A DNA stretch of 64,000 nt from Algihabitans albus. GTDB lineage: Bacteria > Pseudomonadota > Alphaproteobacteria > Kiloniellales > DSM-21159. Shown here one piece after another: positions 8,232 to 17,535 of the stretch. The stretch lies in the NCBI RefSeq assembly GCF_003572205.1, contig NZ_QXNY01000011.1, positions 80,831-144,830 on the forward strand. Reading direction: 5' to 3'. Below the pieces are notes generated by a model, which was not told the origin of the DNA, made no database searches, and saw only the letters and a program-made list of their open reading frames with translations. The position numbers were made by a program, and so were the translations under genes. Every line of letters begins with the position of its first letter. The first letter of the stretch is position 1.

Positions 8232-9002
8232 TCAATCCATGATCGAGTAGCCGCCGTCGATGTAGGCCAAGGTGCCCGTTGAGGCGGCCGCTTCGTCGCT
8301 TGCGAGATACACGGCCAGAGCCCCGATCTCGTCGATGGTGACGAGTCGCCGTCCCGGAGCCTGATCACGCGCCTGATCCATCAAGGCTTCGAATCGATCG
8401 AGTCCGCTTGCAGCCCGCGTCAGCAGGGGACCCGGCGAAATGGCATGGGCCCGAATGCCCTTCTCGCCCAACTCGGCAGCCATGTAGCGCGTGGCAGCTT
8501 CCAAGGCAGCCTTGACCGGCCCCATCAGATTGTAGTGCTGCACCACCTTCTCTGCCCCGTAGAAGGTCACGGTCATGAGGCACCCGCCGCCGGCTTTTTC
8601 CATCAAAGGCTCGGCCAGCTTGGCCATCCGGAGGAACGAGTGACAGGAGACGTCCATCGCCTGCAGGAAACCGGCCTGGCTGCAGTCGACGACACGGCCG
8701 TGCAGATCGTTCTTCGGAGCGTAGGCGATGGAATGCAGCAGAAAGTCGAGGCGCCCCCAGCGTGCCTCAATCTCCGCAAACACTGCCTCCAACTGACCGG
8801 GCTCGCGCACGTCGCAGGGAAAGACGATTCCAGCCTCCAGCTCATCGGCGAGAGGCCGCACATAGGGTTCGGCCTTGGTATTGAGATAGGTCACCGCAAG
8901 TTCGGCGCCCTGCCGGCGAAACTGCCGGGCACAGCCGTAAGCGATCGACTGATCGTTGGCGATCCCAATCACGAGACCGCGTTTACCATTCAACGAAAAC
9001 AT
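8232..9002 (-). CDS. fabI: Enoyl-[acyl-carrier-protein] reductase (NADH)
   Basis: 256 residues, the usual FabI length. It performs the last reduction of each fatty-acid elongation cycle. The N-terminal nucleotide motif GLVIGIANDQSIA is typical of FabI, HSIAYA marks the substrate side, and the catalytic pair Y(x6)K is seen in YNLMGPVK near residues 156-163. The terminal GGYSIMD is also typical. GGAGAG lies just upstream of the ATG. The wording MTVTFYGAEKVV is further from E. coli FabI than most, so it may be a second, more diverged FabI-type reductase, a situation common in alphaproteobacteria. Confidence 0.88.
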   Translation of the reverse strand: MFSLNGKRGLVIGIANDQSIAYGCARQFRRQGAELAVTYLNTKAEPYVRPLADELEAGIVFPCDVREPGQLEAVFAEIEARWGRLDFLLHSIAYAPKNDLHGRVVDCSQAGFLQAMDVSCHSFLRMAKLAEPLMEKAGGGCLMTVTFYGAEKVVQHYNLMGPVKAALEAATRYMAAELGEKGIRAHAISPGPLLTRAASGLDRFEALMDQARDQAPGRRLVTIDEIGALAVYLASDEAAASTGTLAYIDGGYSIMD

Positions 9003-9264
9003 AATCTCTCCTTCGCAGATGCAGCATCGCCGACAATCTAACGTCTCTGTCTGACCGGTCGATGACGATCGATTTGGTTTGCGAAGAAAGCCACCGGACT
9101 AGCTCTGGTTTCACAGGCTCAGGGCCGATAGAACAGCTTTTCGACAAAAGCGCGATTTATATGACTCCACCGCCACTATTGGGTGCAATTTAGGATGGTA
9201 GCTCGGCGCAAAACGCAAAGAAGCATCGATCGATACCGCTGACCAAAGACGAAAGGAAAGTGCC

Positions 9265-10119
9265 ATGACCATGATCGCATATGGACGGACACTGCCATCC
9301 GATCTCCACCCCGGTGGTCGAGCGCCCACGGCAAACGCGAGAGCTGGAGCAGCCATTGCTGCCCCTGGTGTGAAGACGCGCGAGCGCGCGCGCCTCCCCC
9401 AACCCTGGTCGCCGATCGATCCCAATGCTCCGGTGCTCGCCGAGCAACTCGCGCGGATCTGTGAGAAGGCCGGCCTGCTGCTCGACATCCAATTGGGGCC
9501 GCAGGCCTGGATCGAGGCAATTTCCGAGCAGGGAGGCTGGCTTAACCCCACCTTCGATCCGGACTGCTCGGACCTCGACGAAAGCGATAGCGGCTCGGTG
9601 GTAATTCGAGATGAGGAGGGGCGCTTCCTGGCCTGCAACGCCGTGCGCTTGTTCGAAACCGAGACTTTCAGTTCGCTCATACAGAGCGGTGGACTGTTCC
9701 ACCGCCCAGGGCACAGAAACAGAACCGCTTTGCAGACGATCCTGCCCGAGGGCTACGACCTTTCCGGCCGGATTTCCTACTCTGGCGGTACCTTGGTCGA
9801 TCCCGCCATGCGTGGACGGCGACTGGCACTGTTGACGACCCGGCTGGTGCGACTGATGGGCGAGCGCTTTTTCCGCGCCGACTGGCACACAGGAACGATC
9901 TTCCATACCCGCACGAGCGAGCTGCCTCCGAAACCTTACGGTTTCCAGCGCGTCATACCTTGTCTGGACGCTCTGACGATTCCCGAAAGGACCCAGCGTC
10001 AGACCCTATTCCTGGTTGAGTTAAGCCGAATGGAATTTCGCCGGCAACTCGCCGACAATGTGGCGCGGCTTGCGGCCGACGGTCGCCAGAACCTCGACGA
10101 CCTCGCTCTGCTTGTTTGA
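9265..10119 (+). CDS. Hypothetical protein with a GNAT-like motif
   Basis: 284 residues; AAAGGAAAG lies 4 or more bases upstream of the ATG. The first 50 residues look disordered (Pro/Ala/Arg-rich). The middle contains VVIRDEEGRFLACNAVRLFET, which reads like paired beta strands, followed by LVDPAMRGRRLALLLT-like text (actual LALLTTRLV) resembling motif A of GNAT acetyltransferases, where the loop binds acetyl-CoA. A later block has YGFQRVIP. I do not recognise the family with certainty. It stands alone and converges on the gene at 10021-10497, with which it overlaps. Confidence 0.55.
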   Translation: MTMIAYGRTLPSDLHPGGRAPTANARAGAAIAAPGVKTRERARLPQPWSPIDPNAPVLAEQLARICEKAGLLLDIQLGPQAWIEAISEQGGWLNPTFDPDCSDLDESDSGSVVIRDEEGRFLACNAVRLFETETFSSLIQSGGLFHRPGHRNRTALQTILPEGYDLSGRISYSGGTLVDPAMRGRRLALLTTRLVRLMGERFFRADWHTGTIFHTRTSELPPKPYGFQRVIPCLDALTIPERTQRQTLFLVELSRMEFRRQLADNVARLAADGRQNLDDLALLV

Positions 10120-10497
10120 AAACAGGGGCAACAGCGCCACAAGCTGCATAACCCCTCCCGTCCGCAAGCGATAGCGTGACGCTCGGCGATGAAGCCGAGG
10201 TCCGGCGGCGGCCCGAAGCAGGGCCGCCGCCGCAGGCGCTTGTCCTCTTTGGTCCGAGGTCAGCATCCAAGCACGGGCCGTCATACCGAAAGCCAGGAGT
10301 CGTTCGGGCCCGAACGACTCGAGCGGGGGCAAGCCCGGCGCGTGCAGCATCGCCTCCGCCTCATAAGCCTCGAGCAATTGGAGCAGTCCCGAATCACTGC
10401 TGGCGGCAGCAGCGAAAAGGGTAGCCGAGACGGGCCGTAACAGATCCTCGGCCTGACGGTAGGGATCGAGATGGCTGCCAAACGCGGGAGGAGTCAC
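10021..10497 (-). CDS. Hypothetical protein, second gene of a DUF1330 pair
   Basis: 158 residues from a GTG at 10497. GAGGAG lies 7 bases before that GTG and the gene begins about 21 bases after the DUF1330 stop, so a two-gene operon is likely. The N-terminal 100 residues look like real protein (LDPYRQAEDLLRPVSATLF, then LLQLLEAYEAEAML). The last 50 residues are Arg-rich and overlap 99 bases of the convergent gene, so the true end may be earlier; a frameshift near 10230 would give a different and equally plausible tail. No known domain. Confidence 0.5.
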   Translation of the reverse strand: MTPPAFGSHLDPYRQAEDLLRPVSATLFAAAASSDSGLLQLLEAYEAEAMLHAPGLPPLESFGPERLLAFGMTARAWMLTSDQRGQAPAAAALLRAAAGPRLHRRASRYRLRTGGVMQLVALLPLFSNKQSEVVEVLATVGRKPRHIVGELPAKFHSA

Positions 10498-10518
10498 AGG
10501 GACGCTCCTCTAAGTCGA

Positions 10519-10815
10519 TCAGGACTGCGGCGCACCAGGCAGCATGGCAAGCGTACCGCGGGATGCCTGCTGCCGGATCGGCAGGATCTCCTGATATTCA
10601 GGCGATTCGTAGAAGCGCTGGGCCGCTGCCTCATCGGGGAACTCAATCACCACCACGCGCGGAGCCGGCCAGTCGCCCTCCAACACCTGAGGGTCTCCGC
10701 CGCGAACCAGGAAACGTCCACCGTACTGAGCGATCACCGCCGGCGTTCGGACACGATATCGATCGTAGGTTTCGGAATCGTCGACATGAACCAAACCGAC
10801 GATGTAAGCGGGCAT
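10519..10815 (-). CDS. DUF1330 family protein
   Basis: 98 residues, the normal length for this ferredoxin-like (dimeric alpha-beta barrel) family. Visible family marks are AYIVGLVHVDDSETYDRY at the start, AQYGGRFLVRGG near residue 30, VVVIEFPDEAAAQRFY near residue 54 and the SPEYQEI helix. The function of DUF1330 proteins is not established. It heads a probable operon with the gene at 10021-10497 and is divergent from the SDR gene, with about 106 bases between for promoters. Confidence 0.85.
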   Translation of the reverse strand: MPAYIVGLVHVDDSETYDRYRVRTPAVIAQYGGRFLVRGGDPQVLEGDWPAPRVVVIEFPDEAAAQRFYESPEYQEILPIRQQASRGTLAMLPGAPQS

Positions 10816-10921
10816 CGCATCCTCTTTCTCTTTTAACAGCCCTGCCGTTGCCGGCTTTGCCCGGCGCGCAGCCGTATGATTTCATTCGATCCGCAACAAA
10901 ACACTACAGAAGGCGGAAGCG

Positions 10922-11671
10922 ATGCGTTTAGCCGATAAGGTAGCGATTGTCACGGGCGGCGGCTCGGGATTCGGAGCGGGAATCGCTCGCCGTTTCGCGA
11001 TCGAAGGCGCTCAAGTGATCGTCGCCGACATCGATCGGGCGGCGGCGGAATCGGTACTGCGCGAGATCGGCGGCAACGCCGTCGCCGTCGAAGCGGACGT
11101 GACTCAGCGCGACCAGGTCGCGCGTATGATCGACACGGCGGTCGACCAGTTCGGCAAGCTGGACATTCTGGTCAACAACGCAGGCTACAGTCATCGCAAC
11201 GCACCGCTCCTGGAGATCACGGAGGCCGATTACGACCTCTGCTTCGACGTCAACGTCAAGGCGATCTTCCATGCCGCCCAGCTTGCCGTACCGGTCTTTC
11301 GCGAACAGGGCGGCGGCGTGATCGTCAACACCAGTTCGACCGCCGGCCTGCGCCCTCGCCCCGGTCTGACCTGGTACAACGCGACGAAGGGCGCCGTGAA
11401 CACCTTGACCAAATCCTTGGCCGTGGAGTTGGCGCCCGACCGCATACGGGTCAACGCGATCTGTCCGGTGATCGGCGAGACAGGCCTGCTGGAGACCTTC
11501 ATGGGCGTTGCAGATACACCCGATGCACGCGCCAAGTTCGTCGCGACCATTCCGCTCGGGCGCCTTTCGACGCCGCAGGACATCGCGACGGCGGCGGTCT
11601 TCCTCGCCAGCGACGAGGCGGCCTTCATAACCGGCGTGCTGATGGAGGTCGACGGCGGCCGCTGCGTTTAG
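10922..11671 (+). CDS. Short-chain dehydrogenase/reductase (SDR)
   Basis: 249 residues, classical SDR length. The cofactor motif TGGGSGFGAGIA is at residues 12-23, followed by an Asp (VADID) at the end of strand 2 that favours NAD over NADP. NNAG is near residue 87, the catalytic Ser lies in NTSSTAG, and the YxxxK pair is in YNATK near residue 156. The closing DGG is present. The exact substrate cannot be read from sequence; glucose 1-dehydrogenase-like or 3-oxoacyl reductase-like annotations would both be generic. AAGGCGGAAG just upstream supports the ATG start. It converges on hbd. Confidence 0.85.
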   Translation: MRLADKVAIVTGGGSGFGAGIARRFAIEGAQVIVADIDRAAAESVLREIGGNAVAVEADVTQRDQVARMIDTAVDQFGKLDILVNNAGYSHRNAPLLEITEADYDLCFDVNVKAIFHAAQLAVPVFREQGGGVIVNTSSTAGLRPRPGLTWYNATKGAVNTLTKSLAVELAPDRIRVNAICPVIGETGLLETFMGVADTPDARAKFVATIPLGRLSTPQDIATAAVFLASDEAAFITGVLMEVDGGRCV

Positions 11672-11714
11672 CGAGCGGGTATAGGCAGCCGTCACCTATC
11701 CGGCGGCCTTCGCG

Positions 11715-12623
11715 CTATCGCGTGGGAACCGGCTTGTCGCCGCTGTAGTCGTAGAACCCGCGGCCGGCTTTCCGACCGACCCAGCCGGCTTCGACGTACT
11801 TAACGAGCAATGGGCAGGGCCGGTATTTGGAATCGGCCAAGCCTTCGTAGAGCACGTACATCACCGCCAGGCAGGTGTCGAGACCGATGAAATCCGCCAG
11901 CTCCAGCGGCCCCATGGGGTGATTGGCGCCCAGCTTCATGGCAACGTCGATCGCCTCGACCGTTCCGACGCCCTCGTAGAGGGTATAGACAGCTTCGTTG
12001 ATCATCGGCAGGAGGATGCGGTTGACGATGAAAGCCGGAAAATCCTCGGCCGCTACGGGCGTCTTCTCCAGGACCTCCGTCACCTCCCGCACACGCTGGA
12101 AGCAATCGTCCGAGGTGGCGATACCGCGGATCAACTCGACCAGCTGCATCACCGGGACCGGGTTCATGAAATGCATGCCCATGAAGCGCTCGGGCCGGTC
12201 GGTAATGGCGGCAAGACGGGTGATCGAGATAGAGGAGGTGTTGGAGCAGATCAGTGCCTCGGGCTTCAAAACCGGACAGAGCTTTACCAGAATACTGCGC
12301 TTGAGTTCCTCGTTCTCGGTCGCCGCCTCGATGACCAGCTCGCAGTCTTCGAACAGACCCAATTCGGTACCGGTCTTGATTCGCTCCAGCGCCCCGTCGC
12401 GGTCGGACTGACTGATCCGCTGCTTCGAGATCTGCCGGTCCATTTGCCGGGTAATGCCGGCCACCGACTTCTCTAGCGCCTCCTCGGCGACGTCCTGCAG
12501 CCGGACGTCGTAGCCGGACAGCGAACAGATCTGGGCGATACCGCTCCCCATCTGCCCGGCACCGATAATTCCGATGGTGCTGATCTTCTCGGGATAAAGC
12601 GGCGCGTTAGCGGTATCGGACAT
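11715..12623 (-). CDS. hbd: 3-hydroxybutyryl-CoA dehydrogenase
   Basis: 302 residues from the ATG at 12623; starting 14 codons earlier would overlap etfA, and AAGGA lies about 12 bases before the chosen start. It oxidises 3-hydroxyacyl-CoA with NAD. The Rossmann motif IGIIGAGQMGSGIAQ is near residue 15, HFMNPVPVMQLVEL carries the catalytic His-Glu pair region, and the C-terminal dimerisation domain has NHPMGPLELADFIGLD. It is the third gene of an etfB-etfA-hbd operon, which links acyl-CoA oxidation to electron transfer through ETF. Butanoate or PHB metabolism is the likely context. Confidence 0.93.
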   Translation of the reverse strand: MSDTANAPLYPEKISTIGIIGAGQMGSGIAQICSLSGYDVRLQDVAEEALEKSVAGITRQMDRQISKQRISQSDRDGALERIKTGTELGLFEDCELVIEAATENEELKRSILVKLCPVLKPEALICSNTSSISITRLAAITDRPERFMGMHFMNPVPVMQLVELIRGIATSDDCFQRVREVTEVLEKTPVAAEDFPAFIVNRILLPMINEAVYTLYEGVGTVEAIDVAMKLGANHPMGPLELADFIGLDTCLAVMYVLYEGLADSKYRPCPLLVKYVEAGWVGRKAGRGFYDYSGDKPVPTR

Positions 12624-12661
12624 CGGCTGCTGGGTCCTTAGTTGGGTTGAGAGCCGCCGGC

Positions 12662-13615
12662 TCACGCCGATTTATCGAGTTCGGCTTCCAGTTCGGGCAC
12701 GGCCTGAAAGAGATCGGCAACCAGACCGTAGTCGGCGACCTGGAAGATCGGCGCCTCCTCGTCCTTGTTGATTGCGACGATCACTTTGGAGTCCTTCATG
12801 CCGGCGAGGTGCTGGATCGCGCCGGAGATTCCGACGGCAATATAGAGATCCGGCGCCACCACTTTGCCCGTCTGTCCGACTTGGTAATCGTTGGGCACGT
12901 AACCGGCATCGACAGCGGCCCGGCTGGCGCCGACGGCGGCCCCGAGCTTGTCGGCGAGCGTCTCCAGCATCGCGAAATTCTCGCCGTTCTGCATACCCCG
13001 ACCGCCGGACACGACCACGCGCGCCGAGGTCAGCTCGGGACGCTCCGACTCCGTCAGCTCGTGGCCGACAAAGCTCGAGAGCCCGGGATCCTCGGCCGGC
13101 TCGGCGGCCACGATCTCAGCCCCGCCGCCCTCGCCCGCCGCGGCATCGAAAGCCGTTCCGCGGACCGACAGGAAAACAATCTTATCGTGGCTCTGCACCG
13201 TGGCGAGTGCATTGCCGGCGTAGATCGGGCGCACGAAGGTGTCGGTGCCTTCCACCGCGGAGACATCGGAAACCATCTGCATATCGCAGAGGGCAGCGGC
13301 GCGCGGCAGAACGTTCCTGCCGAAGGTCGTGTGACCGACCAGAACGTGGCTGTAGTCCCCCGCCAGTTCGGCGATCAGCGGCGCCACGGCTTCCGCGAGG
13401 CTATGGGCGTAGGCTGGCGCTTCCGCCTTCACGACCTTCGCGATTCCCTCGATCTTGGCGGCTTCACTGGCCGCGCCGTCGCAGGCCGCGCCGGCGACCA
13501 GAATGTGAATCTCGCCGGCCCCTGCCGCCGAAAGCGCCTTGGCGGCGGCAACGGTGTTGAGAACCGGGCCCTTCAGGGCATTGTTTTCCGTCTCGGCGAC
13601 GACCAGAACAGTCAT
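12662..13615 (-). CDS. etfA: Electron transfer flavoprotein, alpha subunit
   Basis: 317 residues. The C-terminal FAD-binding domain is clear: SGGRGM near residue 207, then [20 protein letters not shown] near residue 255, and the closing [11 protein letters not shown]. The N-terminal domain pairs with EtfB. ETF receives electrons from acyl-CoA dehydrogenases and passes them to ETF-quinone oxidoreductase. GGAG stands about 9 bases before the ATG. It lies 25 bases downstream of etfB and 38 bases before hbd, in one operon. Confidence 0.95.
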   Translation of the reverse strand: MTVLVVAETENNALKGPVLNTVAAAKALSAAGAGEIHILVAGAACDGAASEAAKIEGIAKVVKAEAPAYAHSLAEAVAPLIAELAGDYSHVLVGHTTFGRNVLPRAAALCDMQMVSDVSAVEGTDTFVRPIYAGNALATVQSHDKIVFLSVRGTAFDAAAGEGGGAEIVAAEPAEDPGLSSFVGHELTESERPELTSARVVVSGGRGMQNGENFAMLETLADKLGAAVGASRAAVDAGYVPNDYQVGQTGKVVAPDLYIAVGISGAIQHLAGMKDSKVIVAINKDEEAPIFQVADYGLVADLFQAVPELEAELDKSA

Positions 13616-13640
13616 GATCCGGAACTCCCTCGCATATGTT

Positions 13641-14390
13641 CTAGATGACCTTCGCTTCGGCCTTCAGCTTCTCGACCAGATCGGCCACGCTGGAGACCTT
13701 GACACCGGCCTCGCGCACCGGCGGCTCGGACACCTTCAGGATCTTGGTGCGCGGCGTCACGTCGACGCCCAGATCGGCTGCCGTCGTCGTCTCGATCGGC
13801 TTCTTCTTGGCCTTCATGATGTTCGGAAGGCTTGCGTAGCGGGGTTCGTTGAGCCGCAGATCGGCGGTAACGACGGAAGGCAGCTTGAGGTCGACGGTTT
13901 CGAGCCCGCCATCGATTTCGCGGGTCACGGTCAGCTTCCCATCGACCGCCTGGATCTTGCTGGCGAAAGTCCCTTGAGACCAACCGAGCAAAGCCGCCAG
14001 CATCTGACCGGTCTGGCTGTGATCGCTATCGACCGCCTGCTTCCCGAGCAGCACCAGTTGGGGCTGCTCCTTCTCGACAACCGCCTTCAGAAGCTTGGCG
14101 ATACCGAGCGGTTCGAGCATCTCGTCGCTTTGGATCAGGACGCCGCGATCGGCGCCCATGGCCAGGGCCGTGCGAATCGTTTCCTGACTCGGCTGCGGTC
14201 CGCAAGACACCACAACGATTTCGCTGGCTGTTCCCGCCTCCTTCAGGCGTACCGCCTCTTCCACGGCGATCTCGCAGAAGGGATTCATGGACATCTTCAC
14301 ATTCTGGGTTTCGACTCCAGAACCGTCCGCTTTGACGCGAACTTTAACGTAGGCGTCGATCACGCGCTTGACCGGGACCAAGACCTTCAT
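13641..14390 (-). CDS. etfB: Electron transfer flavoprotein, beta subunit
   Basis: 249 residues, standard length. Typical text is [19 protein letters not shown] at the N-terminus, [16 protein letters not shown] near residue 37, and [24 protein letters not shown] near residue 119, the signature used to recognise the beta subunit (AMP-binding). It forms the heterodimer with the product of etfA immediately downstream. As the first gene of the etfB-etfA-hbd unit, its promoter should lie in the 375-base gap upstream. Confidence 0.95.
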   Translation of the reverse strand: MKVLVPVKRVIDAYVKVRVKADGSGVETQNVKMSMNPFCEIAVEEAVRLKEAGTASEIVVVSCGPQPSQETIRTALAMGADRGVLIQSDEMLEPLGIAKLLKAVVEKEQPQLVLLGKQAVDSDHSQTGQMLAALLGWSQGTFASKIQAVDGKLTVTREIDGGLETVDLKLPSVVTADLRLNEPRYASLPNIMKAKKKPIETTTAADLGVDVTPRTKILKVSEPPVREAGVKVSSVADLVEKLKAEAKVI

Positions 14391-14765
14391 CGGCGTTCCG
14401 CTTCCGCTTTTTATCTACACTGTCTGCTGGATGAGAAATCTGCGGCCGGACGGATGTCCGGCACGCCCGCATCTCGCTTTCGACCAAGGTGAAAGGCGTT
14501 GAGATCGAGGCCGAAGCGCCGGCATCCTCCGACTCTTCGCGGTCGCAACATAGAAGTGGGTCCGAGGTGAGTCAATCTCGCCACCGGGGGCGGGAATCTC
14601 TCTAAATCTCACAATCATAGCCGGGGTATCTCAGGGACCCTTCAAGATCGATCCGCGCAATCCAACCATACCAACACCTGCAAATACGATCAGAACGGGG
14701 GCGGACAAAGGCCGGAGCCAAAGTCGCGGGACTAGAGTTGAGGCAGCACCTCTTGGGAAGGTCGC
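14391..14765. other. Intergenic region upstream of etfB
   Basis: 375 bases between the etfB start and the stop of the adenosyltransferase gene, both on the minus strand. Short open frames here have no ribosome sites or recognisable content. I see no tRNA, riboswitch or clear hairpin terminator. It presumably carries the etfB promoter, but I cannot point to convincing -35/-10 boxes. Confidence 0.5.
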
Positions 14766-15329
14766 TCAGCGATTGGCGCCGGGGACCCAGAGCACGTCCT
14801 TACGGCCTTGATCGTTTTCGTGCCGAGCCATCACGAACAGCAGGTCGCTTAGCCGGTTGATGTAGCGCACCGTCTGCGGACCGACGGCTTCCAACTCGGC
14901 CAAGGCAGTGACTTCGCGCTCCGCCCTGCGGGTCACGGTGCGTGCGAGATGAAGGTAGGCCGAGGCCGGCGAGCCGCCCGGCAGGATGAAAGAGGTCAAA
15001 GGTTCCAGTTCGGCGTTCAAACGGTCGATCTGTTGCTCGAGCCACGCCACTTGGCTTTCGACGATGCGCAGCGGCTCGTATTCCAGGTCCAGATCTTCCG
15101 GCGTCGCCAAGTCGGCACCGAGGTCGAAGAGGTCGTTCTGTATTCGCGCCAACACGGTGTCGGCGTCGGGGCCGCAGTGCAGCCGTACAAGTCCGAGCGT
15201 TGCGTTGGCCTCGTCGACCGTACCATAGGCTTCGACCCGCGGATCGTGCTTGACGACTCGCTTGCCGCTGCTCAGGGACGTTTTGCCCTTGTCGCCACCG
15301 CGCGTATAGATTCGGGTCAACTGCACCAT
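14766..15329 (-). CDS. pduO: Cob(I)alamin adenosyltransferase, PduO type
   Basis: 187 residues from the ATG at 15329, four bases after the stop of the small upstream gene. It transfers the adenosyl group of ATP to cob(I)alamin or its precursors. The N-terminal ATP loop TRGGDKGKTSL, the VEAYGTVDEANA motif, and the C-terminal AEREVTAL with RYINRLSDLLFVMAR are all hallmarks of the PduO/MMAB fold. Adenosylcobalamin is needed by methylmalonyl-CoA mutase and similar enzymes, which fits its place beside the etf-hbd acyl-CoA genes. Confidence 0.94.
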   Translation of the reverse strand: MVQLTRIYTRGGDKGKTSLSSGKRVVKHDPRVEAYGTVDEANATLGLVRLHCGPDADTVLARIQNDLFDLGADLATPEDLDLEYEPLRIVESQVAWLEQQIDRLNAELEPLTSFILPGGSPASAYLHLARTVTRRAEREVTALAELEAVGPQTVRYINRLSDLLFVMARHENDQGRKDVLWVPGANR

Positions 15330-15333
15330 AGCG

Positions 15334-15534
15334 TCAGCCGCCCTTGCCGACGAGCAAGGCGACGGCAAAGAGCGCAAGCGCAACGCCCTGACAGACGATC
15401 CGGTAGCGCATCAGCTTGTTGCCCCACTTGGCATTGAAGCTACCGCCGCGCGCCATGACCAAAAGGCCGGTGAAGAGAACGCCCAGCGTCATCAGCATGG
15501 CGATCCCGATCAGTACGAGCATCGTGGTCTGCAT
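15334..15534 (-). CDS. Small twin-transmembrane protein, HIG1-domain type
   Basis: 66 residues with two hydrophobic helices (about 4-27 and 46-62) joined by a short basic loop. The loop text SFNAKWGNKLMRYRIVCQG matches the HIG1-domain pattern of a conserved Asn, Lys and Met-Arg pair followed by RxxxQG. In mitochondria, HIG1 proteins associate with cytochrome oxidase supercomplexes; in alphaproteobacteria a homologue is usually encoded just upstream of the PduO adenosyltransferase, as here. The stop is 4 bases before the next start, so translation is probably coupled. Confidence 0.8.
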   Translation of the reverse strand: MQTTMLVLIGIAMLMTLGVLFTGLLVMARGGSFNAKWGNKLMRYRIVCQGVALALFAVALLVGKGG

Positions 15535-15588
15535 AGCTGCAGAATATACTCCGCCGTCACGATGGCGCCAGGGCTTGCAAACAAGACG

Positions 15589-16245
15589 TTACTTCGCCGC
15601 CGCGTCGACCGTCACGGCCCTCTCTTCGGCCTCCGGTGTCCAGGCCGGCGAGGCGACACCGCGCGGATCGTCGGTCAGCAGCCCGTAAAGAAGATGGTCC
15701 TGCCATTGGCCGGCGATGCGCAGGTAGTCGCGGCCGCGGCCTTCTTGCCGGAAACCGATTTTCTCCAGCAGCCGGCGGCTTGCGGCATTGTGCGGCAGGC
15801 AGGCAGCCTCGATCCGATGTAGTCCGAGACCGCTGAAAAGATAATCCAACGTGAGCAACAGCGCTTCGGTCATCACCCCCTGACGGGCTTGCCGTTCGCC
15901 GACCCAGTAGCCGAGGCTCGCCGTCTGCGCGACACCACGGCGCAGGTTGGTGACGCTGATGCCGCCCAGCAGCCGCTCGCTCCGTCGGTCGAAGATGAAG
16001 AAGGTAACGCCCAAACCCTGCCGCCACTCGGCGGCCTGTTGACGAAGACGACGGCGGTACGCGGCGCGCGTCAGCGCATCGTGTGGCCAGGCCGGTTCCC
16101 AGGGCATGAGGAATTGGCGGCTGGCATGGCGCAGAGCGGCCCAGGCCCGCCAGTCCCGAGATGTCGGTTGGCGCAACAGAACCCTTGTCCCGGTCAGCTT
16201 TGGCCCCCGTGGGCCCGCGTCGCCGATCAGGACTGGGAACAACAT
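15589..16245 (-). CDS. GNAT-family N-acetyltransferase, RimJ/RimL-like
   Basis: 218 residues. The RimJ-type GNAT domain begins with LTGTRVLLRQPTSRDWRAW, continues with GISVTNLRRGVAQTASLGYWVG and the acetyl-CoA loop RQARQGVMTEAL, and ends with NAASRRLLEKIGFRQEG. RimJ acetylates the N-terminus of ribosomal protein S5, but paralogues have varied substrates. It lies 12 bases downstream of the M16 protease gene and is probably the last gene of a thrC-M16-GNAT operon. No Shine-Dalgarno sequence is obvious at its start, suggesting reinitiation. Confidence 0.87.
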   Translation of the reverse strand: MLFPVLIGDAGPRGPKLTGTRVLLRQPTSRDWRAWAALRHASRQFLMPWEPAWPHDALTRAAYRRRLRQQAAEWRQGLGVTFFIFDRRSERLLGGISVTNLRRGVAQTASLGYWVGERQARQGVMTEALLLTLDYLFSGLGLHRIEAACLPHNAASRRLLEKIGFRQEGRGRDYLRIAGQWQDHLLYGLLTDDPRGVASPAWTPEAEERAVTVDAAAK

Positions 16246-16257
16246 GACGCAGAGCGC

Positions 16258-17535
16258 CTACTGGGCTGCCGCCGCGGCGCCGCCGAAGCGTGCAGCGAAG
16301 GTCTCGTAGGGCGTCAATTCGGCAACCGGCCCCAGTAGCGCCAGCGTCGGCTTGCTCTCCAAAAGAGCGGCCGCGCAGCGCCGCAGCCGTGCGGCATCGA
16401 GTACGTCCAACTCGGCTACGATTTCCGCCACTGGGACCTCACGATCGAACACCAGGAGATGGCCGGCCAGTTGCTCGGCCCGCGCGCCTGTGCGCTCCCG
16501 GCTCATCAGAATCGCAGCCTTGAGTTGGGCCTTTGCGCGATCGACCTCCTCGGATGTGATATCTGCGGCGGAGCGCTCGAGTTCCCGGCAGACGGTATCG
16601 AGAACCTCCTGCGCCTCGCCCGCACCGGTCCCGGCATAGACCCCGAACAAACCGCTGTCCGAAGCCGCCGAAAGGAAGGAGTAAATCGAGTAGACGAGCC
16701 CGCGCTCTTCGCGGACTTCCTGAAAGAGGCGCGAGGACATGCCGCCGCCGAGGAGCGTTGAGAGCGCCGAAACGGCGTAGTAGTCAGAATCCTGGAAGCC
16801 GACCGAATCGAAGCCGATCAGCAGATGCGCCTGCTCCAAATCCCGCGTCTGCCGATGCTCGCCACCCAGATAGCGCGCCGGTTCCAGCGTTGCGGCCGTC
16901 CGTGCCGGCAGATCGCCGAACAGTTCTTCGGCAAGACGATGCAGCCGGTCGTGCTCGATCCGTCCAGCCGCCACCAAAACCGATGAATCGGCCGCGTAGC
17001 TGCCGGTCAGATAGCCACGCAGGTCTTCCGCGGAGAGACCGCCGACCGTCTCCGGCGTGCCCAGCACCGGTCGCCCGAGCCCTTGGTCGGGGTAAGCGGC
17101 CAACTGGAAATCGTCGAAGATGATGTCGTCCGGGGTGTCCACGGCCTGGCCGATCTCCTGCAGCACGACCTGCCGTTCGCGCTCCAACTCACCCGCGTCG
17201 AGGCGGGGATGCAGCAGCATGTCGGCGACGATATCCAGGGCCAGCGGCGCGTCTTCGGCCAGCACCTTGGCATAGAAAGCCGTCGTCTCGCGGCCCGTGT
17301 AGGCATTGAGGTGACCGCCGACCGCTTCGATTTCCTCGGCGATGGCGCGCGCGCTGCGCCGACCCGTGCCCTTGAAAACCATATGCTCCAAGAGGTGGGC
17401 GACACCGTTGATCTTGGCCGATTCATGCCGTGCGCCGACACCGACCCAAAGACCAAGAGAACAGGTCTCCACCTCCGCCATGGCGTCGCTTGCCACGGTC
17501 AGGCCGTTGGGCAATTTGGTCACGGTCACGGTCAT
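16258..17535 (-). CDS. M16-family zinc peptidase (processing-peptidase-like)
   Basis: 425 residues, the one-unit length of PqqL/MPP-beta-like members. The inverted zinc motif HxxEH is seen as HLLEHMVFKGTGRR near residue 46, followed by the distal Glu in the EIEAVGGHLNAYTGRE and QVVLQEI region. The C-terminal domain has LLGGGMSSRLFQEVREERGLVYS, the usual R/Y substrate-binding region. All metal ligands are present, so it is likely active. The ATG overlaps the stop of thrC as ATGA, a coupling widely found in alphaproteobacteria. Its natural substrates are unknown. Confidence 0.93.
   Translation of the reverse strand: MTVTVTKLPNGLTVASDAMAEVETCSLGLWVGVGARHESAKINGVAHLLEHMVFKGTGRRSARAIAEEIEAVGGHLNAYTGRETTAFYAKVLAEDAPLALDIVADMLLHPRLDAGELERERQVVLQEIGQAVDTPDDIIFDDFQLAAYPDQGLGRPVLGTPETVGGLSAEDLRGYLTGSYAADSSVLVAAGRIEHDRLHRLAEELFGDLPARTAATLEPARYLGGEHRQTRDLEQAHLLIGFDSVGFQDSDYYAVSALSTLLGGGMSSRLFQEVREERGLVYSIYSFLSAASDSGLFGVYAGTGAGEAQEVLDTVCRELERSAADITSEEVDRAKAQLKAAILMSRERTGARAEQLAGHLLVFDREVPVAEIVAELDVLDAARLRRCAAALLESKPTLALLGPVAELTPYETFAARFGGAAAAAQ

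Noticed and set aside
14391..14765. tRNA or small RNA in the gap upstream of etfB
   Set aside because: No cloverleaf-compatible arms or CCA-type ends and no strong hairpin with T-tract were found by eye.
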